DNA of 64,000 nt from Corynebacterium durum (GCF_030408675.1 NZ_CP047200.1:2294001-2358000), one strand, 5' to 3'. Positions 28,427 to 37,059 are shown, counted from the stretch's first letter. The notes: generated by a model from the sequence alone, not told the origin. Made by a program: numbers and translations.

Positions 28427-29290
28427 CTACCCAGCGAGGTCGGTGAGTACCCGTACGACCGACGCCCCGTAACCCCCACCAAATAAAATCGCGTGGACCA
28501 GCAGGGGCGGCAACTGGTACCAGGGCACCCGCTCGTGCCATCCGTCAGCCAGCGGATAGGTGTTGTTGTAGGCGATGAACGCATCCTTACCGAACCCGCC
28601 AAACAAGAGCATCATGGCCAGATCCACTTCGCGATGTGCATAGTACGCCGCCGGATCAATCAACCAGTTCCGCCCCTCCACATCCACCAGACGATTCCCA
28701 CCCCACAGATCACCATGCACCAATGCTGGTGGCTCATCGGGCCCACACAAATCCACTGCTTTGGGCAGAAGCTCGTCAAAAAGACGCTGCACCCCACTCG
28801 GAACAGCACCCATCGCCGTGGCCTGCGTAATGAGCGGCTGGACACGCCTATACACATAAAAGTCCGGCCACGACTGCGTCGGCGTTAGATCGACCTCCAC
28901 CGAGCCAAGAAAACCCGAGTCATCCCCATCAATCCCGCCGAAATGCGGCTGCGGAACCTGGTGTAGTTCCGCCAAACTGGTGCCAAGGTCGGCTTCCGAG
29001 GTGAACGTGCGGCCGCCCTCCTCAATCCACTCCAACATCAACCCGCGTGACGACGCCCTGACAACCTCCGGCACACCCAATGTTTCCGGCACTGTATCCC
29101 GCAGGGCTTTCAAGCCACGCGCCTCCCGCTCAAACATCTGCTTTTTGGGTTTCTGATGTGCTTTTAGGAAATATGATGTATCTGGAGTATCAACGCGAAA
29201 AGCCTGGGAAATATCACCGCCCGAAAGAGGTGTTACACCGGTGATAGTGAGGCCGTCAGTTAGTTCCGCCGGGAGTTGTGAGTAGTGCAT
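28427..29290 (-). CDS. Fructosamine kinase family protein
   Basis: A 287-residue kinase of the fructosamine-3-kinase family, which phosphorylates sugar adducts on amines and so helps remove glycation. The N-lobe shows GGDISQAFRV and YFLKAHQK with the ATP-binding lysine. The catalytic loop is LVHGDLWGGNRLVD, and the metal-binding segment is LIDPAAYYAHREVDLAMM. ATG 29290 is the only sensible start. It is convergent with the flavoprotein gene, and only 26 bases separate them; a weak inverted repeat (28407-28415 with 28437-28445) spans the junction. Confidence 0.85.
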   Translation of the reverse strand: MHYSQLPAELTDGLTITGVTPLSGGDISQAFRVDTPDTSYFLKAHQKPKKQMFEREARGLKALRDTVPETLGVPEVVRASSRGLMLEWIEEGGRTFTSEADLGTSLAELHQVPQPHFGGIDGDDSGFLGSVEVDLTPTQSWPDFYVYRRVQPLITQATAMGAVPSGVQRLFDELLPKAVDLCGPDEPPALVHGDLWGGNRLVDVEGRNWLIDPAAYYAHREVDLAMMLLFGGFGKDAFIAYNNTYPLADGWHERVPWYQLPPLLVHAILFGGGYGASVVRVLTDLAG

Positions 29291-29308
29291 AAAGCCCAGA
29301 CTACCTGG

Positions 29309-29632
29309 TTATTTACTCTTACGCGGCCACCCATACACCGCCACAATGAATAGGAAAAGTGCGGCGCCGGAGTTCACGTAGATAAACGAACCCCAGTTAT
29401 AGGTATCATCCACGCCCAGCAGATCCCGTACCCAGAAGTAAGCGGCAGCGCCTATGGCCAGCGTCAACCATCGCAACACCAAACTACGCAGGCTAATGTC
29501 AATAACAATCGGCCTGTCATTGAAGGTGAAACGTATTTCTTTCTTGTCCGACACGGTAATATTCCTTATTCCCTTGGCGGGCAAAGAACAGATCGTCACA
29601 AGCAGTAATATCACACTGACTATCGTTAGCAT
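29309..29632 (-). CDS. Small membrane protein of unknown function
   Basis: A 107-residue protein with an N-terminal hydrophobic segment (TIVSVILLLVTIC), a polar middle that reads like a short beta-rich domain (KKEIRFTFNDRPIVIDIS), and two more hydrophobic segments towards the C-terminus, ending YGWPRKSK. I do not recognise the family. TATAAC lies just upstream of the ATG, which suggests a leaderless transcript. It lies upstream of the fructosamine kinase gene on the same strand with an 18-base gap, so the two may be co-transcribed. Confidence 0.6.
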   Translation of the reverse strand: MLTIVSVILLLVTICSLPAKGIRNITVSDKKEIRFTFNDRPIVIDISLRSLVLRWLTLAIGAAAYFWVRDLLGVDDTYNWGSFIYVNSGAALFLFIVAVYGWPRKSK

Positions 29633-29688
29633 TTGTTATATGAATATTTCCCTTCATTTTTATTATTTTGCTAGTAATATTTTTCAGT

Positions 29689-30594
29689 ATGCCAAAATTT
29701 TCTCAACGTATAAGTAGTGCATGTGCCACAATGATCCTGACCGCAGGGGCGCTAGCCATAACAGCGACAGCTCCCGCCGTGGCCGCTCCCGTCGACAATC
29801 CCACCATTGACCCGGTGGGATACAACATCGTCAACGGTGTGCAAGACCAAGAGCATCCGATTACTGTCGCCGATATCACCAAAGACACCGGCAGCAGCAG
29901 CACACCCTCATCCCTGGGTACGCACCCCATCCTGGAGCAGGACAACGTTGAAGAAAAAATCATTGAGGGCGATTCCCGTACCCAAGTCACCACGACCACC
30001 GAAGCACCATTCCGTTGGGTGGGGCTCATCACCTACACCACGCAAGCTGGTGGAACTGGTCGATGCACAGGTTCACTTGTCGCCGCCGATACCGTGGTCA
30101 CCGCAGGACATTGCCTCAATAAAAACGGCAGCAACATCACCTTCACACCGGGCCAAAACGGCGCAGACAAGCGCTTTCGCACGGCCAAAGCAAGACAAGT
30201 CTGGTACGACAAAACTGGCAGTGCCGCTGGCCACGATTGGGGTGTAATCAAACTGGAAACACCCATTGGTTCCGACGTCGGCTGGTTTGGCATGCGCACG
30301 CCCGAACCTGGATCCCTCAACGGCAGCTTTGCCACCGTCATCGGATATCCCGGCGACAAACCATTCGGCACCATGTGGAAGGGTCGCAACAAGATCCTGA
30401 AAGCCAACAAACTACAGGCGCATTACTCCGCCGATACCTCCGACGGCGAGTCTGGCGCATCCATAGTTGACGACACCGCCATCATCTACGGCATCCACAC
30501 CAGCGGCACCAACCAACAAAACTGGGGAACACTACTCACCGGTGAGTTGTTCAACACGATCGTGAACATTTCCAAACGGGAGGTGGAGGGCTAA
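29689..30594 (+). CDS. Secreted trypsin/V8-like serine protease
   Basis: A 301-residue secreted protease. A signal peptide covers about residues 1-33 (basic MPKFSQR, hydrophobic MILTAGALAITA, cleavage near AVAAP). A propeptide-like region follows. The catalytic triad is visible: His in VVTAGHC, Asp in HDWGVIKL, and Ser in DGESGAS, the V8/glutamyl-endopeptidase form of the S1 family. The disulphide-forming Cys pair in RCTGS and GHC is present. The ATG at 29689 is chosen because it opens the signal peptide. It probably acts outside the cell; its target is unknown. Confidence 0.87.
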   Translation: MPKFSQRISSACATMILTAGALAITATAPAVAAPVDNPTIDPVGYNIVNGVQDQEHPITVADITKDTGSSSTPSSLGTHPILEQDNVEEKIIEGDSRTQVTTTTEAPFRWVGLITYTTQAGGTGRCTGSLVAADTVVTAGHCLNKNGSNITFTPGQNGADKRFRTAKARQVWYDKTGSAAGHDWGVIKLETPIGSDVGWFGMRTPEPGSLNGSFATVIGYPGDKPFGTMWKGRNKILKANKLQAHYSADTSDGESGASIVDDTAIIYGIHTSGTNQQNWGTLLTGELFNTIVNISKREVEG

Positions 30595-30618
30595 GAGATG
30601 CCTACCACCTGGTGCGCT

Positions 30619-30632
30619 GGGCGTCGATAAGC
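30619..30632 (-). repeat. Dispersed motif GGGCGTCGATAAGC, intergenic copy
   Basis: An exact-core copy, read on the minus strand, 25 bases after the stop codon of the protease gene. Confidence 0.6.
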
Positions 30633-30648
30633 GCTTATTCAAACGATC

Positions 30649-30687
30649 TTGAGTACAAATTTTTATTTGTGCTAGGGTGAGGTCACC
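30649..30687 (+). promoter_or_regulatory. Promoter and putative ArsR operator
   Basis: TTGAGT (30649-30654) and TAGGGT (30673-30678) are 18 bases apart, a fair -35/-10 pair. The spacer is filled by the palindrome ACAAAT-TTTT-ATTTGT (30655-30670), a common position for ArsR-family repressor sites. GGTGAGGTCACC at 30676-30687 is a second near-palindrome. Confidence 0.5.
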
Positions 30688-30707
30688 AGTGATTAAAGAG
30701 GTGACAT

Positions 30708-31034
30708 GTGGAAGCAGCAGGGAATATCGACGCCGCATTGCGTGCGCTGGCTGACCAAAACCGTCGGGCAATCTTGCGGGTGATTCGTTCGGGGCCACAG
30801 CCCGTCGGCGCGGTGGCGGAAACGGTTGGACTATCGCAGCAAACGACATCGCACCACCTACGCACCCTTCACAAGGCAGGTCTGGCGGCCCTCAGTACAG
30901 ACCGTACGCGTCATTTGTATGCGGTCAACACCGATGGACTTGCTGCGGTGCGCTCCTACCTTGACGAATTCTGGCCTGACAAGCTCGCTGCCCTGAAATC
31001 TGTCATCGAGCAGCGGGAGGCGAAGGATGGCTGA
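30708..31034 (+). CDS. ArsR-family transcriptional regulator
   Basis: A 108-residue winged-helix regulator. The fold is clear: ALRALADQNRRAILRVIRSG, AVAETVGLSQQTTSHHLRTL, HKAGLAALSTDRTRHLYAVN. No metal-binding cysteine pair is seen, so it is more like the AHSA1-linked ArsR proteins than a metal sensor. GTG 30708 is the start, with AGAGG upstream. Its end overlaps the next gene by eight bases. It is the first gene of a four-gene operon and probably represses it through the palindrome in its promoter. Confidence 0.87.
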   Translation: MEAAGNIDAALRALADQNRRAILRVIRSGPQPVGAVAETVGLSQQTTSHHLRTLHKAGLAALSTDRTRHLYAVNTDGLAAVRSYLDEFWPDKLAALKSVIEQREAKDG

Positions 31035-31461
31035 GTTCCAGGACTTCATCGACATCGCCGCGCCACCCGAGACCGTATTCGACTACCTGACCACCAACGA
31101 CGGAATGACGGCGTGGATGGGGCAATACGCTGACCTCGACCCGACACCAGGTGGACAGTTTGCCGTTGACATCACTGGCCACCCCGTGCGAGGCGAATAC
31201 CTGGTGGTCGAGCCCTACAGACGTGTGGTGTTCACATGGGGTTTTACAGGCAGCGACCACTTGCCTGCCGGAGCATCCACGGTCGAATTTCTCTTGACTC
31301 CCATCAACGGCGGCACCCGTGTTGAGCTGCGCCACTTCAACCTTCCAGAAACCGAAGTCGCAGGCCACAAGCACGGTTGGACTCATTTCCTACCTCGTTT
31401 GAAAACTGCGGGCGCAGGGCACGACGCCGGACCAGATCACTGGGAACCCCTCCCCGACTGA
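31027..31461 (+). CDS. SRPBCC/AHSA1-domain protein
   Basis: A 144-residue START-like protein. DFIDIAAPPETVFDYLTTNDGMTAW, LDPTPGGQFAVDI, GEYLVVEPYRRVVFTWGF and GGTRVELRHFNLP follow the AHSA1 pattern of a hydrophobic ligand-binding pocket. Such proteins commonly sit next to an ArsR regulator, as here. The ligand is unknown. The start overlaps the end of the regulator gene, suggesting coupled translation. Confidence 0.82.
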   Translation: MAEFQDFIDIAAPPETVFDYLTTNDGMTAWMGQYADLDPTPGGQFAVDITGHPVRGEYLVVEPYRRVVFTWGFTGSDHLPAGASTVEFLLTPINGGTRVELRHFNLPETEVAGHKHGWTHFLPRLKTAGAGHDAGPDHWEPLPD

Positions 31462-31475
31462 AAGGAATCGGTTCC

Positions 31476-31826
31476 ATGACCGCCTACGAGATCGTGAAAA
31501 ACTACCACCAGGCGTGGACGACAGGTGACATTGAGTTGGCAATGTCCTACATCGCCGACAACATGACATGCCGGGCGCCCGGTGTTGACCTGACTACCAA
31601 GCAGGATTATCGGGACTTCATTGCAGGATTCGCCCCACGTCTCACCGGGATCGGCGAGATCGCGGAGTTCGCTGACGGCGACAAGGTTGCGTTGTTTTAC
31701 TACCCAAAGACCGCCGTCACGGATACCGCCCCCGCTGCGGAACTCTTCACGGTGCACAACGGCGTGATCACTGAAAGCGTCTTAATTTTCGACCGGCTCT
31801 CCTATGCGCCGCAGAAAAAAGGCTAA
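31476..31826 (+). CDS. SnoaL/NTF2-like protein
   Basis: A 116-residue NTF2-like protein. YEIVKNYHQAWTTGDIELAM is the classic first helix of the SnoaL fold, and MSYIADNMTCRAPG and the later FTVHNGVITESVLIFDR complete the cone-shaped barrel. Enzymes and non-catalytic binders share this fold, so no activity is claimed. The ATG at 31476 has AAAGGA upstream. It lies 14 bases after the AHSA1-like gene in the ArsR operon. Confidence 0.72.
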   Translation: MTAYEIVKNYHQAWTTGDIELAMSYIADNMTCRAPGVDLTTKQDYRDFIAGFAPRLTGIGEIAEFADGDKVALFYYPKTAVTDTAPAAELFTVHNGVITESVLIFDRLSYAPQKKG

Positions 31827-31830
31827 ACCC

Positions 31831-32190
31831 ATGACAGCCATGACACCTGAACAGCAGGCACTTATTCAGCGCATTCAGTCGTTGATGACTGACCAGTCAG
31901 ATGTGAGAGAGGTTTCGATGTTCGGCGGGCGCGCGATCATGGTCAACGACAAGATGATCGTCAGCGCAGGAAAAGCCGGTGACCTCCTAGTTCGCGTTGA
32001 CGCAGACCAGCATGACGCGCTCCTTTCAGAACCCGGTGCTGCTCAAGCCGAAATGGGTGCGGGGCGACGCATGGGGCCAGGTTGGATTACTGTCAGCTCC
32101 GAAGCTATCGCTGACGATGAATGCCTGAGTTTCTGGGTCGACGCGGCCATGAGCTACAACAAGGCCGTCACCCGCGCCAACCAGAACTAA
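31831..32190 (+). CDS. TfoX N-terminal domain protein
   Basis: A 119-residue protein with the TfoX N-terminal domain: VREVSMFGGRAIMVNDKMIVSA, then AGDLLVRVDADQHDALL and MGPGWITVSSEAI. The domain takes its name from a competence regulator, but stand-alone copies in actinobacteria have no proven role. ATG 31831 is used; the preceding frame (from 31804) overlaps the SnoaL-like gene. It is the last gene of the ArsR operon and is followed at once by a strong terminator. Confidence 0.8.
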   Translation: MTAMTPEQQALIQRIQSLMTDQSDVREVSMFGGRAIMVNDKMIVSAGKAGDLLVRVDADQHDALLSEPGAAQAEMGAGRRMGPGWITVSSEAIADDECLSFWVDAAMSYNKAVTRANQN

Positions 32191-32229
32191 AAAACCCGGT
32201 CACAGCATCTCTACTGTGACCGGGTTTTT
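32190..32229 (+). terminator. Terminator of the ArsR operon
   Basis: A perfect 16-bp stem (32190-32205 with 32214-32229), eight-base loop, ending in T5. Its A-rich left side allows use from both strands. Confidence 0.9.
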
Positions 32230-32234
32230 ATCTG

Positions 32235-32307
32235 TGGAGCTAACGGGACTCGAACCCGTGACCCCCACACTGCCAGTGTGGTGCGCTACCAGCTGCGCCA
32301 TAGCCCC
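32235..32307 (-). tRNA. tRNA-Ala (GGC)
   Basis: A 73-base cloverleaf on the minus strand. Acceptor GGGGCTA pairs with TAGCTCC, discriminator A, no encoded CCA. The anticodon loop CTGGCAG gives anticodon GGC. T-arm GGGTTCGAGTCCC-type is intact. Confidence 0.93.
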
Positions 32308-32408
32308 TTGGTGGACTCCTCAAATGTACACGCTGCACTCATGTTGCCACAAATCAGCAGGCAAAAGACATAATACGCCATGTCGAGGAGTCGCTACAGA
32401 ACTCAGTG

Positions 32409-33176
32409 TTAGCTTCCTGTTACTTGAGCAACCCAGGCGTCGCTGACTTGCTGGCTGCTGTCCACAACAGAGACATCTTGGCCGTCCTTGTTAATCACGC
32501 GGGGCGAGGAAACGCCACGGCCGAGCCCTTCCAGCTTGGAGGTGTTGGTGTCCTTCATCTTCAGGAAAGCATCTTTTTCTTTCTCATCCTTGATGGCTTT
32601 GGTGACATCCTCGGAGGCACCAAGTGTTTCAGCGGCTTTGGCGAACTGCTCGTTGTCCCACTTGTTGTACACGTCTTTCTGGTTGTTCATCAGCATGGCG
32701 CGGAAGTTCCAGTAGAGGTTTGCATCGCCGCTCTTGGCTACGGCGAGCGCCGCAGTGCCCGCGCGAGTGGAATGGCCTTTGTCGGTGTCTTGGCCGCGGT
32801 CCAGGAAGTTGAGGGTGCGGACGTTCACCACGAGCTTGCCTTGATCGATCGCGTCTTTCATGGCATCGTCGCTGGCGATGGCCAGTTCAGAGCAGTGGGG
32901 GCAAGAGAAGTCTTCGTAGAGGTCTACTGTGGGCGTCTCAGCGGTTGCGGAGGCGCTTTTCAGCGTCACAGCGTCATCGGCAAAGGTTTCAGTGAAGGAG
33001 ACGTTTTGCTTCTCCCACTGTGCTGCGATGTCGTTAGAACCACCCCCACCGCCGTGTGACTTTTGGCCGTTGATCACAATGTAGCCCACCACAACGGCAG
33101 CAATGACGATCACGGCGAGCAGCGCCCAGAGGAACCCGTTGCTGCTTTCGTTGGGGGACTTGATTTTGGAACTCAT
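32409..33176 (-). CDS. Membrane-anchored DsbA-like thiol oxidoreductase
   Basis: A 255-residue thioredoxin-fold protein anchored by one N-terminal membrane helix (GFLWALLAVIVIAAVVVGYI, about residues 14-33), followed by a Gly-rich linker. The active site is CPHC (Cys92 and Cys95) in YEDFSCPHC, and the cis-Pro loop appears in GVSSPRVIN. It is expected to form disulphide bonds in exported proteins. The next gene upstream encodes a MauE-like membrane protein with a conserved cysteine motif, which could be its redox partner. Confidence 0.85.
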   Translation of the reverse strand: MSSKIKSPNESSNGFLWALLAVIVIAAVVVGYIVINGQKSHGGGGGSNDIAAQWEKQNVSFTETFADDAVTLKSASATAETPTVDLYEDFSCPHCSELAIASDDAMKDAIDQGKLVVNVRTLNFLDRGQDTDKGHSTRAGTAALAVAKSGDANLYWNFRAMLMNNQKDVYNKWDNEQFAKAAETLGASEDVTKAIKDEKEKDAFLKMKDTNTSKLEGLGRGVSSPRVINKDGQDVSVVDSSQQVSDAWVAQVTGS

Positions 33177-33325
33177 GAATTTAATCCTCGTGAAACAACT
33201 AGAGAAGGAAAGCGCAGGGCGCTCACAAACTCTTACGAACTTAACTCCGTAAGAGTTTATGCGCCATGCGCCTTAAATGCACTGTCAGTGATTGTTCGCG
33301 GCTACTACATAGCTGCTATGTATAG

Positions 33326-33856
33326 CTACACGTAAAGGGCCCATTTCTTGAAAGGCCACTTCACTACCCACACCGCTCCCGCAGCAAATACCAGGTCGCG
33401 GAGTATTTCTGACAAGTATGTCCATGCTGTGACGTTGGCGTTGTAGCCACCTCCGCCGAAGCATCCGCAATCGATGGTCAACCCCCGTGCCCACGCGGAG
33501 ATGATGCCTGCGATGAACACAGCGAAGATGACACCAGATACCGCAGCTGTGGCCCGGAGGAAAATGCCCGCGAGCAGCATGACCCCGAGCGCGATTTCGA
33601 TGACAGGCAGTGCGGTGCCGATGAGGTCTGAGACGTCTCTGCTGAATAGCTCGTACGCGGCCACGGATTGTTTGGTGGTCACGGGGTCGGCCAGTTTCTG
33701 CCAACCGCTGACAAGCCAGACGACAGCGAGTCCGAATCGGGCGATGAACCCGATGGCGGTGGTGACCATCGCCGTCTTGTTATTCTTACCCGACTCAGCG
33801 TGCGCGGAATCGGCACCGCCCGCGTCGGCGTTGTTGGGAGTTAACGTCGTAGACAC
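33326..33856 (-). CDS. MauE/DoxX-like membrane protein
   Basis: A 176-residue protein with about four membrane segments and the signature ARFGLAVVWLVSGWQKLADP of the MauE/DoxX group. The loop DCGCFGGGG carries two cysteines that in this group accept or give electrons in disulphide relay. GTG 33856 is the likely start (SVSTTLTPNN-type polar N-terminus); the longer TTG frame to 33913 is not supported. It lies upstream of the DsbA-like gene on the same strand, 149 bases apart, and together they may form an oxidative folding pair. Confidence 0.72.
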   Translation of the reverse strand: MSTTLTPNNADAGGADSAHAESGKNNKTAMVTTAIGFIARFGLAVVWLVSGWQKLADPVTTKQSVAAYELFSRDVSDLIGTALPVIEIALGVMLLAGIFLRATAAVSGVIFAVFIAGIISAWARGLTIDCGCFGGGGYNANVTAWTYLSEILRDLVFAAGAVWVVKWPFKKWALYV

Positions 33857-33927
33857 AGCACCCAACTTTAGTGGGTTTGGTCGGAAATGACTACCACGCA
33901 GCACGCCACCCAAACGTCACAGACACA

Positions 33928-35586
33928 TTACCCACCGAGCACGTCGTCTACGAGCTCGGCGGCCTCAGACTGCACTTTCGCCAGGTGTTCCTCACCGAGG
34001 AAGGACTCAGCGTAGATCTTGTATTTGTCCTCGGTACCGGACGGCCGCGCAGCAAACCACGCGTTTTCGGTGCAGACTTTGAGTCCGCCGATGGGTGCGC
34101 CGTTTCCTGGAGCGTGGGTGAGCTTCGCGGTGATCTCTTCCCCGGCCAACGTGGTTGCCGTAACCTGTTCGGGTGACAAGGCTTTCAACACGGCCTTTTG
34201 CTCGCGCGTGGCGTTGGCATCGGTGCGGGCATAGACGGGCGCACCGTATTGTTCCGCAAGCTCGGCGTAACGCTGCGATGGGGTTTTTCCGGTCACTGCG
34301 GTGATTTCAGAGGCCAGCAGGTCAAGGATGATGCCGTCTTTGTCGGTGGACCACACTGTCCCGTCGTGCCGGAGGAAGGAGGCACCGGCGGATTCCTCGC
34401 CACCGAAGCCGATGGTGCCGTCGATAAGCCCTGGCACAAACCACTTGAAGCCAACAGGAACTTCCTCAAGGCGACGTCCCAGTGCGCCCACCACGCGGTC
34501 GATCATGGAGGAAGAAACCAAGGTTTTACCCACAGCAGTCTCGGGCGACCAGCCGGGGCGATTGCCAAACAAATACTCAATGGCCACAGCCAGGTAGTGG
34601 TTGGGGTTCATCAGGCCAAAGTCGGGGGTGACAATGCCATGGCGGTCGGCATCGGCGTCGTTACCAGTTGCGATGTCGAACTTGGAGCGGTTGTGCACCA
34701 GGGACGCCATGGAGTTGGGCGAGGAGCAGTCCATGCGGATCTTGCCATCGGTGTCTAATGTCATGAAACGCCAGGTTGCGTCCACCTTGGGGTTGACCAC
34801 AGTGAGGTTGAGTCGGTGGGCGTCGGCAATCGCACCCCAGTAATCTACGGATGCGCCGCCCATAGGGTCGGCACCGATGCTCAGTCCAGAGCTGCGGATT
34901 GCCTCAATGTTCACCACATTGGGCAGGTCGGCAATGTAGGTGTCCAGGTAGTTGTAAGGGGTGCAGCGGGAATCCAGTACGCCGGAAACGGGTACGCGTT
35001 TCACCCCGGTCAATCCTGCGCGCAGCAGTTCGTTGGCGCGGTTCGCAATCCAATCGGTGGCATCGGTGTCGGCCGGGCCGCCGTTGGGTGGATTGTATTT
35101 AAAGCCGCCGTCGCGGGGTGGGTTATGGGAAGGAGTGATGACAATGCCGTCGGCACGTTTCGGGTCGGTGCCGGTGACACCACCAGGGAGTTTGGCGTTA
35201 TGAGCAAGGATGGCGTGCGACACTGCCGGGGTTGGGGTGTAGCGCCCGCGGTCGTCGACAAGCACAGCAACATCGTTAGCCAGCAGCACCTCAAGCGCAG
35301 ATACCATCGCGGGTTCGGAAAGCGCATGGGTGTCGCGGCCGATGAAGATGGGGCCGTTGATGCCTTGCTGCGTGCGGTAATCCACAATCGCTTGGGTGGT
35401 GGCGTGAATGTGGTTTTCATTGAACGCGGAATCAAGGGAGGAACCGCGGTGCCCGGATGTTCCAAAAGCGACCTGCTGGTCGGGGTTTTCTACATCGGGA
35501 ATGCGTGTGTAATAGGCGGTGACCACCTCGGCGATGTCGATGAGGTCCCGATCTTCCGCCACAAGACCTGCACGTTCATGTGCCAT
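33928..35586 (-). CDS. pgm: Phosphoglucomutase (alpha-D-glucose specific)
   Basis: A 552-residue phosphoglucomutase interconverting glucose 1-phosphate and glucose 6-phosphate for glycogen and cell wall sugar supply. The active-site phosphoserine is in [12 protein letters not shown], the magnesium loop is DADADRHG, the sugar-binding loop is [11 protein letters not shown], and the phosphate-binding loop is [10 protein letters not shown]. Length and the opening [19 protein letters not shown] fit the bacterial Pgm family. Note GGAGAC upstream of the ATG at 35586. A second, different phosphohexomutase lies at 58695. Confidence 0.95.
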   Translation of the reverse strand: MAHERAGLVAEDRDLIDIAEVVTAYYTRIPDVENPDQQVAFGTSGHRGSSLDSAFNENHIHATTQAIVDYRTQQGINGPIFIGRDTHALSEPAMVSALEVLLANDVAVLVDDRGRYTPTPAVSHAILAHNAKLPGGVTGTDPKRADGIVITPSHNPPRDGGFKYNPPNGGPADTDATDWIANRANELLRAGLTGVKRVPVSGVLDSRCTPYNYLDTYIADLPNVVNIEAIRSSGLSIGADPMGGASVDYWGAIADAHRLNLTVVNPKVDATWRFMTLDTDGKIRMDCSSPNSMASLVHNRSKFDIATGNDADADRHGIVTPDFGLMNPNHYLAVAIEYLFGNRPGWSPETAVGKTLVSSSMIDRVVGALGRRLEEVPVGFKWFVPGLIDGTIGFGGEESAGASFLRHDGTVWSTDKDGIILDLLASEITAVTGKTPSQRYAELAEQYGAPVYARTDANATREQKAVLKALSPEQVTATTLAGEEITAKLTHAPGNGAPIGGLKVCTENAWFAARPSGTEDKYKIYAESFLGEEHLAKVQSEAAELVDDVLGG

Positions 35587-35719
35587 AATTGTCTCCTTAA
35601 CAAAACTCGAACTATAAATGACGCTAGTTAACGTCTATCTTGCTCTGATTTTCGCCTGCCCGCACGATACGTGACGCATCTCCCTCCCCAACAGCACGTT
35701 TTCCACTACATTCCAAAGA

Positions 35720-36082
35720 ATGGGCATCATTCCACCTAGCATTCGCGACATCCTTACCGTTGGCATCGGTGCCGCGCTCGGGGCGGTCACACGCTTCCTG
35801 ATCACGAGCACCATACCGGTGGGCGGCCTCTGGTCGCTCTTAGCCATCAACATCGCAGGCTGCTTCCTCATGGGACTCATCCGTCCAGGGTTGTTCTGGG
35901 GCACAGGTTTCCTCGGTGGGTTCACCAGCTTCAGCACCTACATGCTGTTCGCCCATCACCTGTTTATCGACGCCCCTCCCCTCCAGGCCGCAACCTACCT
36001 TCTTGTCACCAGTGCTTCCTGCATTGGCGCCTGGATACTTGGCGATTGGATCCATTCTTTGAGACCAGAGGCTGCGGCATGA
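35720..36082 (+). CDS. crcB: Fluoride exporter subunit CrcB/Fluc (1)
   Basis: A 120-residue Fluc channel subunit with four hydrophobic segments. Family marks are GAALGAVTRFLI, the pore Asn in INIAGCFLMG, and GFLGGFTSFSTYM with its conserved Phe and Ser/Thr. These channels let fluoride leave the cell as antiparallel dimers. It overlaps the next crcB gene through an ATGA, so the two subunits are probably made in equal amounts and form a heterodimer. An exact copy of the dispersed 11-mer lies in its coding region at 35964-35974. Confidence 0.88.
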   Translation: MGIIPPSIRDILTVGIGAALGAVTRFLITSTIPVGGLWSLLAINIAGCFLMGLIRPGLFWGTGFLGGFTSFSTYMLFAHHLFIDAPPLQAATYLLVTSASCIGAWILGDWIHSLRPEAAA

Positions 36083-36375
36083 CGACCATCCTTCAAATAG
36101 CTTTTGGAGGATTCCTCGGAGGCAGCCTCCGCTACCTCCTCTGTCGGCTCCCCCACGGACTTCTCCTCGCCAACACCATCGCCTGTTTCCTCCTCGGGCT
36201 ATCCCAGCACAGTCCCTTCCTTGCCGTCGGCATCGCCGGAGCCCTTTCCACGTGGTCAAGCCTTGCCGCACATCTCGGACCGCTCCTTCGCACCTCCCGA
36301 GCACGGTTTGTCCGAAGTATCTGCGCCACCACGCTGTGCGGATATGCCGCGATTCTTATCGGCTTATCCGTATAG
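36079..36375 (+). CDS. crcB: Fluoride exporter subunit CrcB/Fluc (2)
   Basis: A 98-residue second Fluc subunit, shorter than usual. It has FGGFLGGSLRYLL, the pore Asn in LANTIACFLLG, and GIAGALSTWSSLAAH in place of the usual TTFS-type stretch, where the Ser/Thr pattern is kept but the Phe is replaced by Trp. The start ATG at 36079 overlaps the stop of the first subunit. Paired short crcB genes usually encode the two halves of a heterodimeric channel. Confidence 0.82.
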   Translation: MTTILQIAFGGFLGGSLRYLLCRLPHGLLLANTIACFLLGLSQHSPFLAVGIAGALSTWSSLAAHLGPLLRTSRARFVRSICATTLCGYAAILIGLSV

Positions 36376-36383
36376 TTCAGGTC

Positions 36384-36860
36384 ATGGATCTTAAAGACTT
36401 CCAATATTCAGAATCAATACTTATCGACGCCCCCGCACACCACGTCTACGATCTTGTCACCGATGTCACCCGCACCGGCGAATGGAGCCCCATCGTAGAA
36501 ACCTGCTGGTGGAAAGAACCTTCCGACCACGCCGAAGTTGGGGCGTGGTTCATTGGACGCAACGTCACTCCCGAACGCACATGGGAAACCGAATCCCTCG
36601 TCACCGAAGCCCAGCGACCCATCGCATTCCAATGGGCCGTCAACGGTGGCGTTGTCCGCTGGGGATACACCATCGCCCCCACCGATACCGGGTGTGAGCT
36701 CACCGAAACCTGGGAGTTGACCCAGCAAGGACTCGACTTTTTCCGCGAAAAATACGGCGACGACGCTGAAAATCAACTCGCCGACCGCCGAGCAGCGGCA
36801 CTAGCAGGTATTCCCGCTACTTTGGTTCGTATCAAAGAAATTGCCGAAACCGCCGCGTAA
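36384..36860 (+). CDS. SRPBCC (polyketide cyclase/START-like) protein
   Basis: A 158-residue START-like protein: ESILIDAPAHHVYDLVTDVT, GEWSPIVETCWW, RTWETESLVTEAQRPIAFQW, GCELTETWEL. It probably binds a hydrophobic ligand in a helix-grip pocket; no enzyme activity is claimed. ATG 36384 fits the family start. An exact copy of the dispersed 11-mer is in its first codons (36421-36431). It is convergent with the rRNA operon and ends 11 bases before the rRNA terminator. Confidence 0.78.
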   Translation: MDLKDFQYSESILIDAPAHHVYDLVTDVTRTGEWSPIVETCWWKEPSDHAEVGAWFIGRNVTPERTWETESLVTEAQRPIAFQWAVNGGVVRWGYTIAPTDTGCELTETWELTQQGLDFFREKYGDDAENQLADRRAAALAGIPATLVRIKEIAETAA

Positions 36861-36870
36861 CAACAAAAAA

Positions 36871-36922
36871 GGGGTGGGTGGGGTGCCGGTGCCACACAGG
36901 CACACACAACACCCCACCCACC
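36871..36922 (-). terminator. rRNA operon terminator
   Basis: A perfect 13-bp G/C-rich stem (36873-36885 with 36910-36922) and an inner short stem, followed on the minus strand by T6. It lies just after the 5S gene. Confidence 0.88.
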
Positions 36923-36940
36923 ATCATTTGGAGTTATTAA

Positions 36941-37059
36941 TGCTGGCAGTAACCTACTCTCCCACACCCTCCCAGGTGCAGTACCATCAGCGCCCACAGA
37001 CTTAGCAACCGGGTTCGAAAAGGACAACCGGGCGTGACCCTGCGACTATCACCACCAAC
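36941..37059 (-). rRNA. rrf: 5S ribosomal RNA
   Basis: About 119 bases on the minus strand. GGGTCACGCCCGGTT, TTTTCGAACCCGG, GGTACTGCACC and GGGAGAGTAGG are the usual 5S blocks, and the ends pair (GTTGGTGGT with ACTGCCAGC). Ends are estimated to within a few bases. Confidence 0.9.

Noticed and set aside
28407..28445. A terminator between the flavoprotein and the fructosamine kinase
   Set aside because: Arms of nine bases with a long loop, overlapping a coding end and without a T run; kept as a remark only.
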